Part shown: one piece after another, positions 31,975 to 40,125 of the stretch
Layout: each line of letters opens with the position of its first letter
Numbering within the stretch: position 1 is the first letter of the stretch
DNA from: UBA3910 sp002391465
GTDB taxonomy: Bacteria > Bacillota > Limnochordia > Darwinibacteriales > Darwinibacteriaceae
DNA: 64,000 nt
Direction: 5' to 3'
Assembly: GCA_030054835.1 (NCBI GenBank)
Contig: JASGVS010000005.1
Span: 1-64,000, forward strand
The notes under the pieces: model-generated
Told to the model about the DNA's origin: nothing
Seen by the model: only the letters and a program-made list of their open reading frames with translations
Databases searched by the model: none
Program-made: the position numbers and the translations under genes

Positions 31975-33504
31975 CTATTTCGCATATTCTACAGCACGTG
32001 TTTCCCGAATCACAGTCACTTTGATCTGGCCGGGATACTCCAGCTCTGCCTCGATTTTCTTTACAATATCGCGACTAAGCTGCACCGCGGCGGCGTCATC
32101 AATTCGATCAGGTTTGACGATGATGCGTACCTCACGCCCCGCCTGAATTGCATAGGATTTTTCCACTCCCTTGAAGGAGCTGGAAATATCCTCCAATTTC
32201 TGCAAGCGTTTGATGTAGCTTTCCAACGTCTCCCGGCGTGCACCGGGTCGGGCTGCCGAAATGGAATCCGCTGCCATTACCAACACAGCCTCAACACTCT
32301 GGGGCTCATAGTCACCGTGGTGACAGGCCATGGCATGGATAACATCTTCGCTTTCATTATACTTGCGCAGTAGATCGATTCCGATCTCCACGTGAGTTCC
32401 TTCAATTTCATGATCAACCGCTTTACCAAGATCATGCAACAGACCGGCCCGCTTAGCTAAACGCGCGTCCACCCTCAATTCGGAAGCCATGATGCCAGCC
32501 AAATGGGCAACTTCGATGGAATGCTGCAGCACATTCTGGCCGTAACTGGTTCTGAATTTTAAGCGTCCAAGCAGTTTGACAATTTCGGGATGGAGGCCGT
32601 GAACATCCGCATCAAGTGTTGCTTGTTCTCCGGCATCGCGGATAACAGCATCTACCTCTCTGCGAGCCTTCTCCACCATTTCCTCGATGCGAGCTGGATG
32701 AATGCGGCCATCCGCGATCAAACGCTCCAGGGCAATCCGGGCCACTTCCCTACGTACCGGATCAAAACCGGATAGAATTACCGCCTCAGGCGTGTCATCA
32801 ATAATCAGATCTATACCGGTCAGTGTCTCCAAGGCACGGATGTTTCTGCCCTCCCGTCCAATGATTCGACCTTTCATATCATCATTGGGCAGGGAAACAA
32901 CAGAAACGGTGGACTCGGCCACGTGATCAGCCGCCGTCCGCTGAATAGCGAGGGAAATGATGTCACGAGCTTTCTTGTCTGCCTCTTCCTTGGCTTGAGA
33001 CTCGATCTCACGGATCAACATCGCCGTTTCATGTCTGACCTCATCTTCAACCTGCTTGAGAAGCAGCTCTCGGGCCTCTTCCGTTGTCAATTGCGACAAA
33101 CGTTCCAATTCCTTACGATGTTCTTGTAGCAGTTCGTCAATCTCTATTTCACGTTGCTCCACTTCGCGGAACTTGCGCTGAAGGGTTTCCTCCCTGCGCT
33201 CCATTGCATCTCCTCGACGGTCCAGCGCTTCTTCCTTCTGAGTCAGCCTTCTTTCAAACTGCTGAAGTTCATTGCGGCGCTCCCTGGCTTCCCTTTCCAT
33301 CTCGCTGCGGGACTTATGAATCTCTTCCCGTGCTTCCACCAGTGCTTCCCGCTTGAGGGACTCAGCTTCACGCTCTCCATCTTGGATAATTCGGGCCGCT
33401 TCTTCTTCTGCCGAACGAATGGTAGCTTCGGCGAAGATTTTGCGGACGAAATATCCGATCACTGAAGCAACGATCGCAACCACTGCGTATTTTATTACTG
33501 TCAT
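31975..33504 (-). CDS. rny: Ribonuclease Y
   Basis: 509-residue membrane-anchored endoribonuclease that starts mRNA decay in Bacillota. A transmembrane helix (about residues 4-20, VIKYAVVAIVASVIGYFV) is followed by a long charged coiled coil (to about residue 200), a KH domain (GRIIGREGRNIRALETLTG) and the catalytic HD domain (SIEVAHLAGIMASEL, then GLLHDLGKAVDHE). The start is uncertain: the ATG at 33504 fits the family best but GGGGAGG lies 17 bases away; a GTG at 33522 and a TTG at 33534 are in frame. A stem-loop with a T run lies just upstream. Confidence 0.96.
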   Translation of the reverse strand: MTVIKYAVVAIVASVIGYFVRKIFAEATIRSAEEEAARIIQDGEREAESLKREALVEAREEIHKSRSEMEREARERRNELQQFERRLTQKEEALDRRGDAMERREETLQRKFREVEQREIEIDELLQEHRKELERLSQLTTEEARELLLKQVEDEVRHETAMLIREIESQAKEEADKKARDIISLAIQRTAADHVAESTVSVVSLPNDDMKGRIIGREGRNIRALETLTGIDLIIDDTPEAVILSGFDPVRREVARIALERLIADGRIHPARIEEMVEKARREVDAVIRDAGEQATLDADVHGLHPEIVKLLGRLKFRTSYGQNVLQHSIEVAHLAGIMASELRVDARLAKRAGLLHDLGKAVDHEIEGTHVEIGIDLLRKYNESEDVIHAMACHHGDYEPQSVEAVLVMAADSISAARPGARRETLESYIKRLQKLEDISSSFKGVEKSYAIQAGREVRIIVKPDRIDDAAAVQLSRDIVKKIEAELEYPGQIKVTVIRETRAVEYAK

Positions 33505-33544
33505 AAAATCGATACAGTTCACCTCCCCGTTCAATATTGTTGTT

Positions 33545-33577
33545 AGAAAAGAAAGCCGAGCCGAAACTCAGCTTTTC
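33545..33577 (-). terminator. Hairpin with T tract between recX and rny
   Basis: On the minus strand GAAAAGCTGAG and CTCGGCTTTC can pair (33577-33551) and are followed by TTTTCT. It may terminate recX transcripts or attenuate rny. The stem includes a G-U pair and a bulge. Confidence 0.55.
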
Positions 33578-33658
33578 TTTCATTTGAGCTCTTTTCATGT
33601 TTTCGTTCGATTTTCGTCTGTAAACAATCTTAGGTAATGCACGTTCCGACAACCCATC

Positions 33659-34138
33659 TCAATTGTATTCTTTTTCAAGATCACTGTCAAGTAATTGGCG
33701 CACCACCTGCCACACCACAGACTGGGAAAACCCCCGTCTCTGCAGGGCGCCGTATAGCCGTCTGCGCTTGGCATTCACATCGACCTTGCCCATGCGCTCA
33801 AGGTATTTCTCCCCAAAACTTAAGGCGATCCCAAGCTCCTTTTCCTCCGAATTGAGCACCCGCTCGACGATCTCATCGCTCACACCTTTAGTGCGCAGTT
33901 CCATCTGGAGTAGGTAATTCCCCCGAGGTCTGAATTCATTGCGGTACGCAACATAGTTCTCAGCGTAGCGCAGATCGTCTAGATACCCCAACTTGGTGAG
34001 GAACTCAACGGCATCGTTGACTTCTTCCTCCGAGAAGCGTTTTTCCAAGCGTTCTCGGACCTCCTTACCGCTCCTATCCCTGACAGCAAGAAGACGTAGG
34101 GCAGCCGCCCTAGCCTTATTCGTCTTTGTCTCCTGCAA
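33659..34138 (-). CDS. recX: Regulatory protein RecX
   Basis: 159-residue helical protein that modulates RecA filaments. It shows the repeated three-helix motifs of RecX (ARAAALRLLAVRDRSGKEVRERL, then VEFLTKLGYLDDLRYAENYV, and a basic C-terminal repeat GKVDVNAKRRRLYGALQRRGF). It overlaps the end of recA by 23 bases, and its start is TTG in the last recA codons. Its downstream neighbour is rny, after a hairpin with a T run. Confidence 0.93.
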   Translation of the reverse strand: MQETKTNKARAAALRLLAVRDRSGKEVRERLEKRFSEEEVNDAVEFLTKLGYLDDLRYAENYVAYRNEFRPRGNYLLQMELRTKGVSDEIVERVLNSEEKELGIALSFGEKYLERMGKVDVNAKRRRLYGALQRRGFSQSVVWQVVRQLLDSDLEKEYN

Positions 34139-35141
34139 CTTCCTCTTCTCCCTCGATCAGGCCTACAGCCTGCCTGATTATGAGCTCTAGTTCATCGGTG
34201 AGTTCAGGGTTTTCCCGCAGGAACTCCCGGGCGTTCTCTCTGCCCTGACCTAAACGCAGGTCGCCGTAGGAATACCAAGCTCCACTCTTAGTGACTACAC
34301 CCAGCTCGGCTCCTAAATCTAGAATGTCGCCGTGGCGAGAAATGCCTTCATTGTAAATAATGTCGAAAACAGCTTCCTTAAAGGGAGGGGCGACTTTGTT
34401 TTTCAACACCCGCACCCTGGTCCTATTACCTACGATTTCTGCTCCCTGCTTGAGAGCCTCAATGCGGCGGATATCTAAGCGAACAGAAGCATAGAATTTC
34501 AACGCCCGTCCACCCGGTGTAACCTCAGGGTTACCGAACATCACACCAACCTTTTCACGCAACTGGTTGGTGAATATTACGCTGCAATTGGATCTACCGA
34601 TGGCAGCAGTCAGTTTACGCAGCGCCTGGGACATGAGCCGAGCCTGTAGCCCAACATGGGCATCTCCCATTTCACCCTCAATCTCCGCCCGGGGAACCAA
34701 AGCGGCCACCGAGTCTACTACGACAACGTCTACCGCACCGCTGCGCACGAGATGCTCCGCAATTTCCAAACCCTGTTCACCGTGATCCGGCTGGGCGATA
34801 AGTAGATTATCAATATCCACACCTAGTTTCCTTGCATAGCTGGGATCTAGGGCATGTTCCGCGTCAATCATGGCCGCTATGCCACCCTTTTTCTGTGCCT
34901 CAGCCATAATGTGCAAACAGAGCGTGGTTTTACCCGATGACTCGGGACCGTAAATCTCCACAACTCTTCCCCTGGGGATTCCGCCCACACCAAGGGCAAT
35001 ATCCAGTGCAAGGGACCCTGTGGGGATTGTTTCAATATTAAGTCTGGCGGCAGTCTCGCCTAGTTTCATAATCGAACCTTTGCCGTATTGCTTCTCAATG
35101 CTCAGGATTGCCCTTTCTAGAGCCTTTTGCCTATCATCCAT
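34116..35141 (-). CDS. recA: Recombinase RecA
   Basis: 341-residue RecA, the strand-exchange ATPase of homologous recombination and SOS co-protease. Walker A is GPESSGKTT, and VVVVDSVAALVPRAEIEGEMGD and the FTNQLREKVGVMFGNPEVTPGGRALKF segment are conserved throughout. Acidic C-terminal residues (EGEEEVAGDKDE) are typical. A LexA-like operator overlaps the promoter, so it is probably SOS-regulated. recX follows in the same transcript and the metallophosphoesterase and cinA lie upstream. Confidence 0.98.
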   Translation of the reverse strand: MDDRQKALERAILSIEKQYGKGSIMKLGETAARLNIETIPTGSLALDIALGVGGIPRGRVVEIYGPESSGKTTLCLHIMAEAQKKGGIAAMIDAEHALDPSYARKLGVDIDNLLIAQPDHGEQGLEIAEHLVRSGAVDVVVVDSVAALVPRAEIEGEMGDAHVGLQARLMSQALRKLTAAIGRSNCSVIFTNQLREKVGVMFGNPEVTPGGRALKFYASVRLDIRRIEALKQGAEIVGNRTRVRVLKNKVAPPFKEAVFDIIYNEGISRHGDILDLGAELGVVTKSGAWYSYGDLRLGQGRENAREFLRENPELTDELELIIRQAVGLIEGEEEVAGDKDE

Positions 35142-35165
35142 TCAATCCTGCCCCTTTCTAATCAC

Positions 35166-35184
35166 ATTATAAAACATGTGTTCG
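35166..35184 (-). promoter_or_regulatory. recA: LexA (SOS) operator and -10 element of recA
   Basis: On the minus strand CGAACACATGTTTT (35184-35171) matches the Gram-positive SOS box CGAACRNRYGTTYC at 13 of 14 positions. The next bases give a perfect TATAAT (35171-35166). Operator and -10 overlap, and the recA ATG is 25 bases further on. The -35 is weak. Confidence 0.8.
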
Positions 35185-35266
35185 CCCCAAGACCATAGAA
35201 AAGGGAGAAACTTGGCAGCAGAACAAGCCTCCCCCGGAACCTCAGACCAACCTACCTGGTTAGACT

Positions 35267-36703
35267 TCACCGGATATTTTCTACATTTACCCCACGATTC
35301 CTGCTGTGTTCGATAAATGTTCTCTGCAGCGAGAAACTCGTTCCCAAGCCGGTAATAAACACACTGTCCACCGCCTGCAGCACTAGCTCACCATCGATTT
35401 CTTGGAAGTATAGCAGCGCAAGGCTATAGGGCAGGGGTTCATTTGTTTGAAACCCCCTAATTCCAGCCGCACCGGTAGTTCCCGCGTTAATGTAAACCGT
35501 TCCTTCAACCTGTTCCACAGCGGAACGATGGCTGTGCCCGCACACCACTATCGGAAACAGACCGGGACGCAGCGCTCTGGCTGTGCGGTGGTTGTGGAGC
35601 AAAAAAACATCGGGCAGCTCCTCGGCCTTCTCCCACAGACCATTTAACTCACGGGCCTGGTTGTTGAGATCCGCCAGTGAAGCAGACTCGGGCAGCGGTT
35701 CTCCTGCGACCAAATCAGGTACTCCAGCAATCTTGAGGCCAGCCACAGTTTGAATCGTCCCGTCAACAATAATCACGTTCTCAATCGCTGCTAACCGTTC
35801 CATTACCTCGGGCGATTCATGGTTCCCTGCGGCAAAAACGTACGGTACTTGCAGCCGCTCAATTCGCGTGGCCACCTCCGCTTCCAGAGCAGTACCCCAA
35901 TCGGTCAAATCACCCGTATCAAGCACCACACTGACGGGAAAACTTTCGATGACCTGGGCGATGAAATCGTAGGCAACCGGGTTGTTATGGATGTCCGATA
36001 CATGCAGCGCAACCAGGGCAGTGTCTGCCAACCCCACCTGCCCCAGCTCTTCAAAACGTTCCAGGGCTGAATAGAGGTTCCCAGCCAGAACCCTCGTCCT
36101 CTCACCCAACTCTTCCACCTTACCTGCCGCCTCCCAGAAAAGATTCAGTGCCCAAGGTGCAGCCTCAATCACCCCTTCGTACTCGAGGCTTTCAAAGGCA
36201 GCCAAATCGTAGGTGAAAACCAGAGTCAGAACTAACAGCGCTGTCACTATGGCGCCTGAGGCACCGGCCCAAAAGAGCTGACGTCCATCCCGCGTGCCTA
36301 GGAACACCAAGGCGAACACACCTCCTGCGGCGCCCAAAACCACCAATTTAAGGACAAAAAGGCTCAGCAGCAGGCGGAGTTCACGCATTAATTCGCCGCG
36401 CAATGAAGCCAAAGCCTGGGGTGGGGAGTACACAAGAGTGCGCAGAAAGGGCAGGTTTACACTCTTCACCTCCAAGCTTACCCAGATTGGCAGCCAATGG
36501 GTTGGGGCGCGGATTTCGCCAATGGGTGGGAGTGCTAAGCGCGTCCTACCCCCAAGGCACCACTTCATCTCCAATCTTATTACGGCGGGAAATAAGCGGT
36601 ATTCCACTCCGGAGAAAACGTTGATGAATACAATGATTCCCAAGATCACAAAGAGGACCGGCAGGAAGCGCCGCCGGTGCTGCTGTGCTGTGTAAATTGG
36701 CAC
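35267..36703 (-). CDS. Membrane-bound metallophosphoesterase
   Basis: 478 residues: an N-terminal membrane region with hydrophobic segments at about 14-32, 111-133 and 142-165, then a calcineurin-like phosphoesterase domain with metal-binding motifs in order: HVSDIHNN, DTGDLTDWG, AGNHES, LLHNHRT and CGHSHRS. The catalytic domain is on the same side as the C-terminus and is probably extracytoplasmic, by analogy with YkuE/lipid-linked phosphoesterases. The gene lies between cinA and recA, an unusual insertion in the common cinA-recA pair. The substrate is unknown. Confidence 0.85.
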   Translation of the reverse strand: MPIYTAQQHRRRFLPVLFVILGIIVFINVFSGVEYRLFPAVIRLEMKWCLGGRTRLALPPIGEIRAPTHWLPIWVSLEVKSVNLPFLRTLVYSPPQALASLRGELMRELRLLLSLFVLKLVVLGAAGGVFALVFLGTRDGRQLFWAGASGAIVTALLVLTLVFTYDLAAFESLEYEGVIEAAPWALNLFWEAAGKVEELGERTRVLAGNLYSALERFEELGQVGLADTALVALHVSDIHNNPVAYDFIAQVIESFPVSVVLDTGDLTDWGTALEAEVATRIERLQVPYVFAAGNHESPEVMERLAAIENVIIVDGTIQTVAGLKIAGVPDLVAGEPLPESASLADLNNQARELNGLWEKAEELPDVFLLHNHRTARALRPGLFPIVVCGHSHRSAVEQVEGTVYINAGTTGAAGIRGFQTNEPLPYSLALLYFQEIDGELVLQAVDSVFITGLGTSFSLQRTFIEHSRNRGVNVENIR

Positions 36704-36727
36704 GCAGATCCATCCTCAACTCATAAT

Positions 36728-37972
36728 TCAGCATTTCGACTGGGACCACAAAAGGTACAGGGCGGCCAGCATTGTGCGGTGCTTAATCTCTTCCCTCGAT
36801 CCCCGCCACAGATGCCGTTCCACGATAGTATCACCCGGGGAGGCTAAAGCAATGTATACTAGACCCACTGGCTTCTCGGCGGTACCGCCGCCCGGGCCGG
36901 CAATTCCGGTCACAGCCACGCCATAATCTGTATTGGCCTGTCGCCTAACCCCTTCTGCCATGGCTTGAGCGACCTCCGCGCTTACTGCCCCATATCGTTT
37001 GAGTAGTTCGCGAGGAACCCCCAGTTCATCCTCTTTAGCCCGGTTGCTGTAAACAACAAAGGCACGTTCAAAATAGGCGGAACTGCCGGGTACATTAGTC
37101 AGAGTATGGCTGATCAGCCCGCCGGTGCAGGACTCAGCTACCGCAAGGGAAAGGCCTCGCATTGTGAGTTGCTTGCCGATTACCCCCTCAAGTGTCTCGT
37201 CATCCCTGCCATAAAAATACTCGCCTGCACGCTCTTTGATCTGCGCCTCAATCGGCGCGATCAATGCTGAGGCCCCCTCAGGCGAATCTGCCCGGGCCGT
37301 TATTCGGACACGGAGTTTACCCCCGCTAGCATAAAGGGCCAGTGTTGGATTGGTCTGGGTCGCAAGCAGATCGCCCAGCAGCTCTTCCAATTTGGATTCC
37401 CCAATACCCACAAAGTTGAGGTTGCGTGTGACAAGTCGCCGACCACCGCCTAACGACGGCAGTAACGGTTCCACTTCCCGTGTAAACATGTCCCGTAGTT
37501 CTCCGGGTACACCCGGCAGGGCAATGAGCTTCTTACCCCCCATATCGAGCAAAAAACCTGGGGCGGTACCGCTCCCATTTCCGAGTATCCGGCTGCCACG
37601 GGGAAATTGGGCCTGCCTGCGGTTGTGCTTCGGAATATGGTAGTCTTCACCGTAACGTCTGAGAAACCACTGTTCTAGCTCGGCCCAAACCCTAGGCTCT
37701 TCCACCAGTTCCCGGCCCGTTGCGGCACTCACAAGCTCCCTGGTCAGATCATCATCGGTTGGCCCCAGACCGCCTGAGATGATGACCAAATCGGAGCGCT
37801 TCAGGGCCTGCTGCAACACTCCAAGTCCACGCTGCCGGTTATCGCCTACAATCGATATATAATACAGATTGATCCCGTGGTCCGCCAATTTCCCAGCCAA
37901 ATAGGGTGAGTTGATATCAACGATCTCCCCCAGCAGCAGTTCGGTTCCAACCGCAATCAATTCAGCCTTCAC
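36728..37972 (-). CDS. cinA: CinA-type nicotinamide-nucleotide amidohydrolase
   Basis: 414-residue two-domain protein. The N-terminal MoaB/COG1058 domain starts KAELIAVGTELLLGEIVDIN and carries SGGLGPTDDDLTRE; the C-terminal PncC domain carries AVAESCTGGLISHTLTNVPGSS and ends with the YGVAVTGIAGPGGGT segment, which hold the catalytic serine region of nicotinamide mononucleotide deamidase. The enzyme recycles NMN and is often co-transcribed with recA. The GTG start at 37972 follows GAGGTG by six bases; an earlier in-frame extension to 38029 has no ribosome site. Confidence 0.93.
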   Translation of the reverse strand: MKAELIAVGTELLLGEIVDINSPYLAGKLADHGINLYYISIVGDNRQRGLGVLQQALKRSDLVIISGGLGPTDDDLTRELVSAATGRELVEEPRVWAELEQWFLRRYGEDYHIPKHNRRQAQFPRGSRILGNGSGTAPGFLLDMGGKKLIALPGVPGELRDMFTREVEPLLPSLGGGRRLVTRNLNFVGIGESKLEELLGDLLATQTNPTLALYASGGKLRVRITARADSPEGASALIAPIEAQIKERAGEYFYGRDDETLEGVIGKQLTMRGLSLAVAESCTGGLISHTLTNVPGSSAYFERAFVVYSNRAKEDELGVPRELLKRYGAVSAEVAQAMAEGVRRQANTDYGVAVTGIAGPGGGTAEKPVGLVYIALASPGDTIVERHLWRGSREEIKHRTMLAALYLLWSQSKC

Positions 37973-38015
37973 TACTTTCACCTCAGTTTCCTTATCAGAA
38001 TTTTCTTCTTGACCC

Positions 38016-38045
38016 TTTACCTTTTCCAATTGCTTGTGCTATATT
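38016..38045 (+). promoter_or_regulatory. Candidate promoter for the lipoprotein gene
   Basis: TTTACC (38016-38021) and TATATT (38040-38045) are 18 bases apart, about 40 bases before the lipoprotein start codon. It overlaps the cinA upstream region. The match to the -35 is moderate. Confidence 0.35.
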
Positions 38046-38084
38046 ATATGTGGGCCCAGGGAAGGAAAAAGGAGGCCCGAAAAA

Positions 38085-39098
38085 TTGAAAAAAGGTGTAC
38101 TGCGTTTCTTTGTTGTGTCGTTGTTATTGTTCGCCGTAGTAGGCCTAAGTGCCTGCTCTTCCCCGTCACTGCCAACGCTGCCCTCCCTCGGCAGGAGCTC
38201 TGTGACCGTTATGGGTGCCATTGATGACCTCTCACTGATGCCAACCGAATCGGGTGAGATTGTGGACGCCCAAATAGTTCTCACCCGCGGTAAGCACAGC
38301 GTAGAAAGAAGGGTACCTGTCCAGCAGTACCAGTTCGAAGCAGAAATCCAACTAGCCTTGGGGAAATGGGAGTTGTATGTGCTGCTGCTTGACGGAGAAG
38401 GAAGGGTGCAGTTTCAAAGCGCAACACAGGAAATCGAAGTTACACCGGGGAAACCCATCGTGATCGATCTGGTGCTGCGTCCCTCCGACAGCGAGGTTAC
38501 CGTCAGCATAGATCTCACCGGTTACATCTTACGGGATTTGGCACTGAGAGCTCGAGTCCACTTCGATGATGATATCTACGAAATAGTCCGAGAAGATGTA
38601 ACAGAACCGCTCCGTAAAGTGCTGTCCATTCCACCGGGCAGCTACGAGTTCAAAATCGAACTCTACACCGAATCGTTCCGCGTAGGAGACAGGTTGGGGC
38701 CAGGTGTTTGGGAGATCATAGATATCCCGCCCAATGAAACCATTGAGATCGTATGGAGCCCTCTGGCGATTGGCTTGGAGGTCCGCGGTCGTGTGGAATC
38801 GCTACTGCCGGCGCCGGAAAACATGCGAGTATCAGATGCCGATGGCACTTTAATCGTCACCTGGGATCCGGTCCTGGATGAGCGGACGATGGGCTACTTC
38901 CTCTTTGCCCAGACAAATCCCTTGGAGCGTTTCGAACTTCTGACACCAATACCACTGGAGCATACCTCATATCACTACGAACTAGATGGAGACACACCCC
39001 CAAACGATGTTCTGTTCACAGTGGCAACGGTTAGTCAGAGCGGATTTGTGGGTTACTACTCCCCAACCTATCATTGGTCAAAAAAGGCACAGGATTAA
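38085..39098 (+). CDS. Lipoprotein with C-terminal fibronectin type III domain
   Basis: 337-residue surface lipoprotein. The signal (KKGVLRFFVVSLLLFAVVGLSAC) ends in the lipobox LSAC at about residues 21-24, so the mature cysteine would be lipid-modified. Residues about 35-250 form an all-beta region without a family I can name. The last 95 residues (APENMRVSDADGTLIVTWDPV, then YFLFAQTNP, ending VGYYSPTYHW) have the fibronectin type III pattern, which suggests binding to cell wall or other proteins. The TTG start (38085) follows AAAGGAGG; the upstream extension is rejected. It is transcribed alone and ends in a terminator. Confidence 0.72.
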   Translation: MKKGVLRFFVVSLLLFAVVGLSACSSPSLPTLPSLGRSSVTVMGAIDDLSLMPTESGEIVDAQIVLTRGKHSVERRVPVQQYQFEAEIQLALGKWELYVLLLDGEGRVQFQSATQEIEVTPGKPIVIDLVLRPSDSEVTVSIDLTGYILRDLALRARVHFDDDIYEIVREDVTEPLRKVLSIPPGSYEFKIELYTESFRVGDRLGPGVWEIIDIPPNETIEIVWSPLAIGLEVRGRVESLLPAPENMRVSDADGTLIVTWDPVLDERTMGYFLFAQTNPLERFELLTPIPLEHTSYHYELDGDTPPNDVLFTVATVSQSGFVGYYSPTYHWSKKAQD

Positions 39099-39111
39099 TC
39101 CTGTGCCTTTT
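39082..39111 (+). terminator. Bidirectional terminator (lipoprotein / PAP2)
   Basis: Perfect hairpin with arms AAAAGGCACAGGATT and AATCCTGTGCCTTTT overlapping the lipoprotein stop codon. T runs flank both sides, so it can end the lipoprotein transcript and the convergent PAP2 transcript. Confidence 0.9.
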
Positions 39112-39122
39112 CCCTATAAGCG

Positions 39123-39581
39123 CTATAGACGCCATACGGCTACAATAATGCCAAGCAGTGCGCCAACCAAGACTTCGAAGGGGGTATGCCCCAGAAGCTC
39201 ACGCAGTCGCTCAGGATGGAGCTGCCTGCGGTTTAAGTCCTCAATAATGGCATTTAGCACTCTTGCCTGTTTCCCTGCGGCCCTTCTTACGCCGGCCGCA
39301 TCGTACATAACCACCAACGAAAACACAACAGCCAGCGCGAAAATGGCCGAATCGAATCCTTCCTGGATTCCTAGGCCTGTGGTGAGAGCGGTGACCAGTG
39401 CACTATGTGAGCTCGGCATCCCCCCCGGCTCAACCAACCGTCTGAAATTCCATTCTCGTGAGACGAATGCCCAGGAGATGATCTTCAAAAACTGTGCGAT
39501 CGCCCAAGCTAACAGGGCAGTCCATAGCACCTGATTTGTCTGTAATTCCCTTATGGCGAAAATGTCACCCACCTCTTTCAT
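39123..39581 (-). CDS. Divergent PAP2-family membrane protein
   Basis: 152-residue membrane protein with four hydrophobic segments. It has the GGMPSSHSALV motif of the divergent PAP2 (DUF212) family and the helix VVMYDAAGVRRAAGKQARVLN characteristic of it, which resembles the phosphatidic-acid-phosphatase fold but lacks some catalytic motifs. It converges with the lipoprotein gene and is divergent from the DUF441 gene. The true start is uncertain; ATG at 39581 has no clear Shine-Dalgarno, and an in-frame TTG at 39593 also exists. Confidence 0.8.
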   Translation of the reverse strand: MKEVGDIFAIRELQTNQVLWTALLAWAIAQFLKIISWAFVSREWNFRRLVEPGGMPSSHSALVTALTTGLGIQEGFDSAIFALAVVFSLVVMYDAAGVRRAAGKQARVLNAIIEDLNRRQLHPERLRELLGHTPFEVLVGALLGIIVAVWRL

Positions 39582-39622
39582 ACCGGAACCCAAGGAGGAA
39601 TATGATCAACGGGAGGGATAAA

Positions 39623-40069
39623 ATGGACACGGTACTGCCCCTACTGTTAATTTTTGTCATTGCCCTGCTGACCAAGAACAACCTGCTCGCAGCTGCTGCC
39701 GCAATTGTGTTCTTCCTCAAACTGATGCGCCTAACCCGTTTTTTCCCATTGGTTCAGGTCAGAGGCATAGAGGCTGGACTTCTCCTCTTGACAGTTGCCC
39801 TGCTTATCCCCTTCGCCAATGGTGAAGTTACACTAAAAGAGCTCATCCACTCAATCTTCAGCCCCCTTGGGATGTTGGCAATCGTGGGCGGTTTGTTAGG
39901 AGCTTATCTTAACAGTCAGGGTCTAGACTTTCTGGCAGTACAACCCAGCATTATCCCGGGCGTCCTCCTCGGCGTGATGGTCAGCGTTTCTTTTTTCGGA
40001 GGAGTCTCGGTGGGTCCGATCATGGCCGCCGGTATAGCCGCACTTCTGGCCAAACTCTTCCTGCGCTGA
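39623..40069 (+). CDS. DUF441 family membrane protein
   Basis: 148-residue membrane protein of the DUF441 (YeaL) family, with about four transmembrane helices in a run of alanine, leucine and glycine, starting MDTVLPLLLIFVIALLTKNN and ending with GPIMAAGIAALLAKLFLR. The family is widespread and uncharacterised; the conserved GVLLGVMVSVSFFGGVSVGP stretch is its usual signature. ATG at 39623 follows GGGAGGG by five bases; an earlier ATG (39602) has a Shine-Dalgarno only three bases away. It is divergent from the PAP2 gene. Confidence 0.85.
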   Translation: MDTVLPLLLIFVIALLTKNNLLAAAAAIVFFLKLMRLTRFFPLVQVRGIEAGLLLLTVALLIPFANGEVTLKELIHSIFSPLGMLAIVGGLLGAYLNSQGLDFLAVQPSIIPGVLLGVMVSVSFFGGVSVGPIMAAGIAALLAKLFLR

Positions 40070-40125
40070 ACTTCTGCTTTTCGATTATATCAGCTTGGAT
40101 GGTCCGGTACAACCCTAAGACGTAA

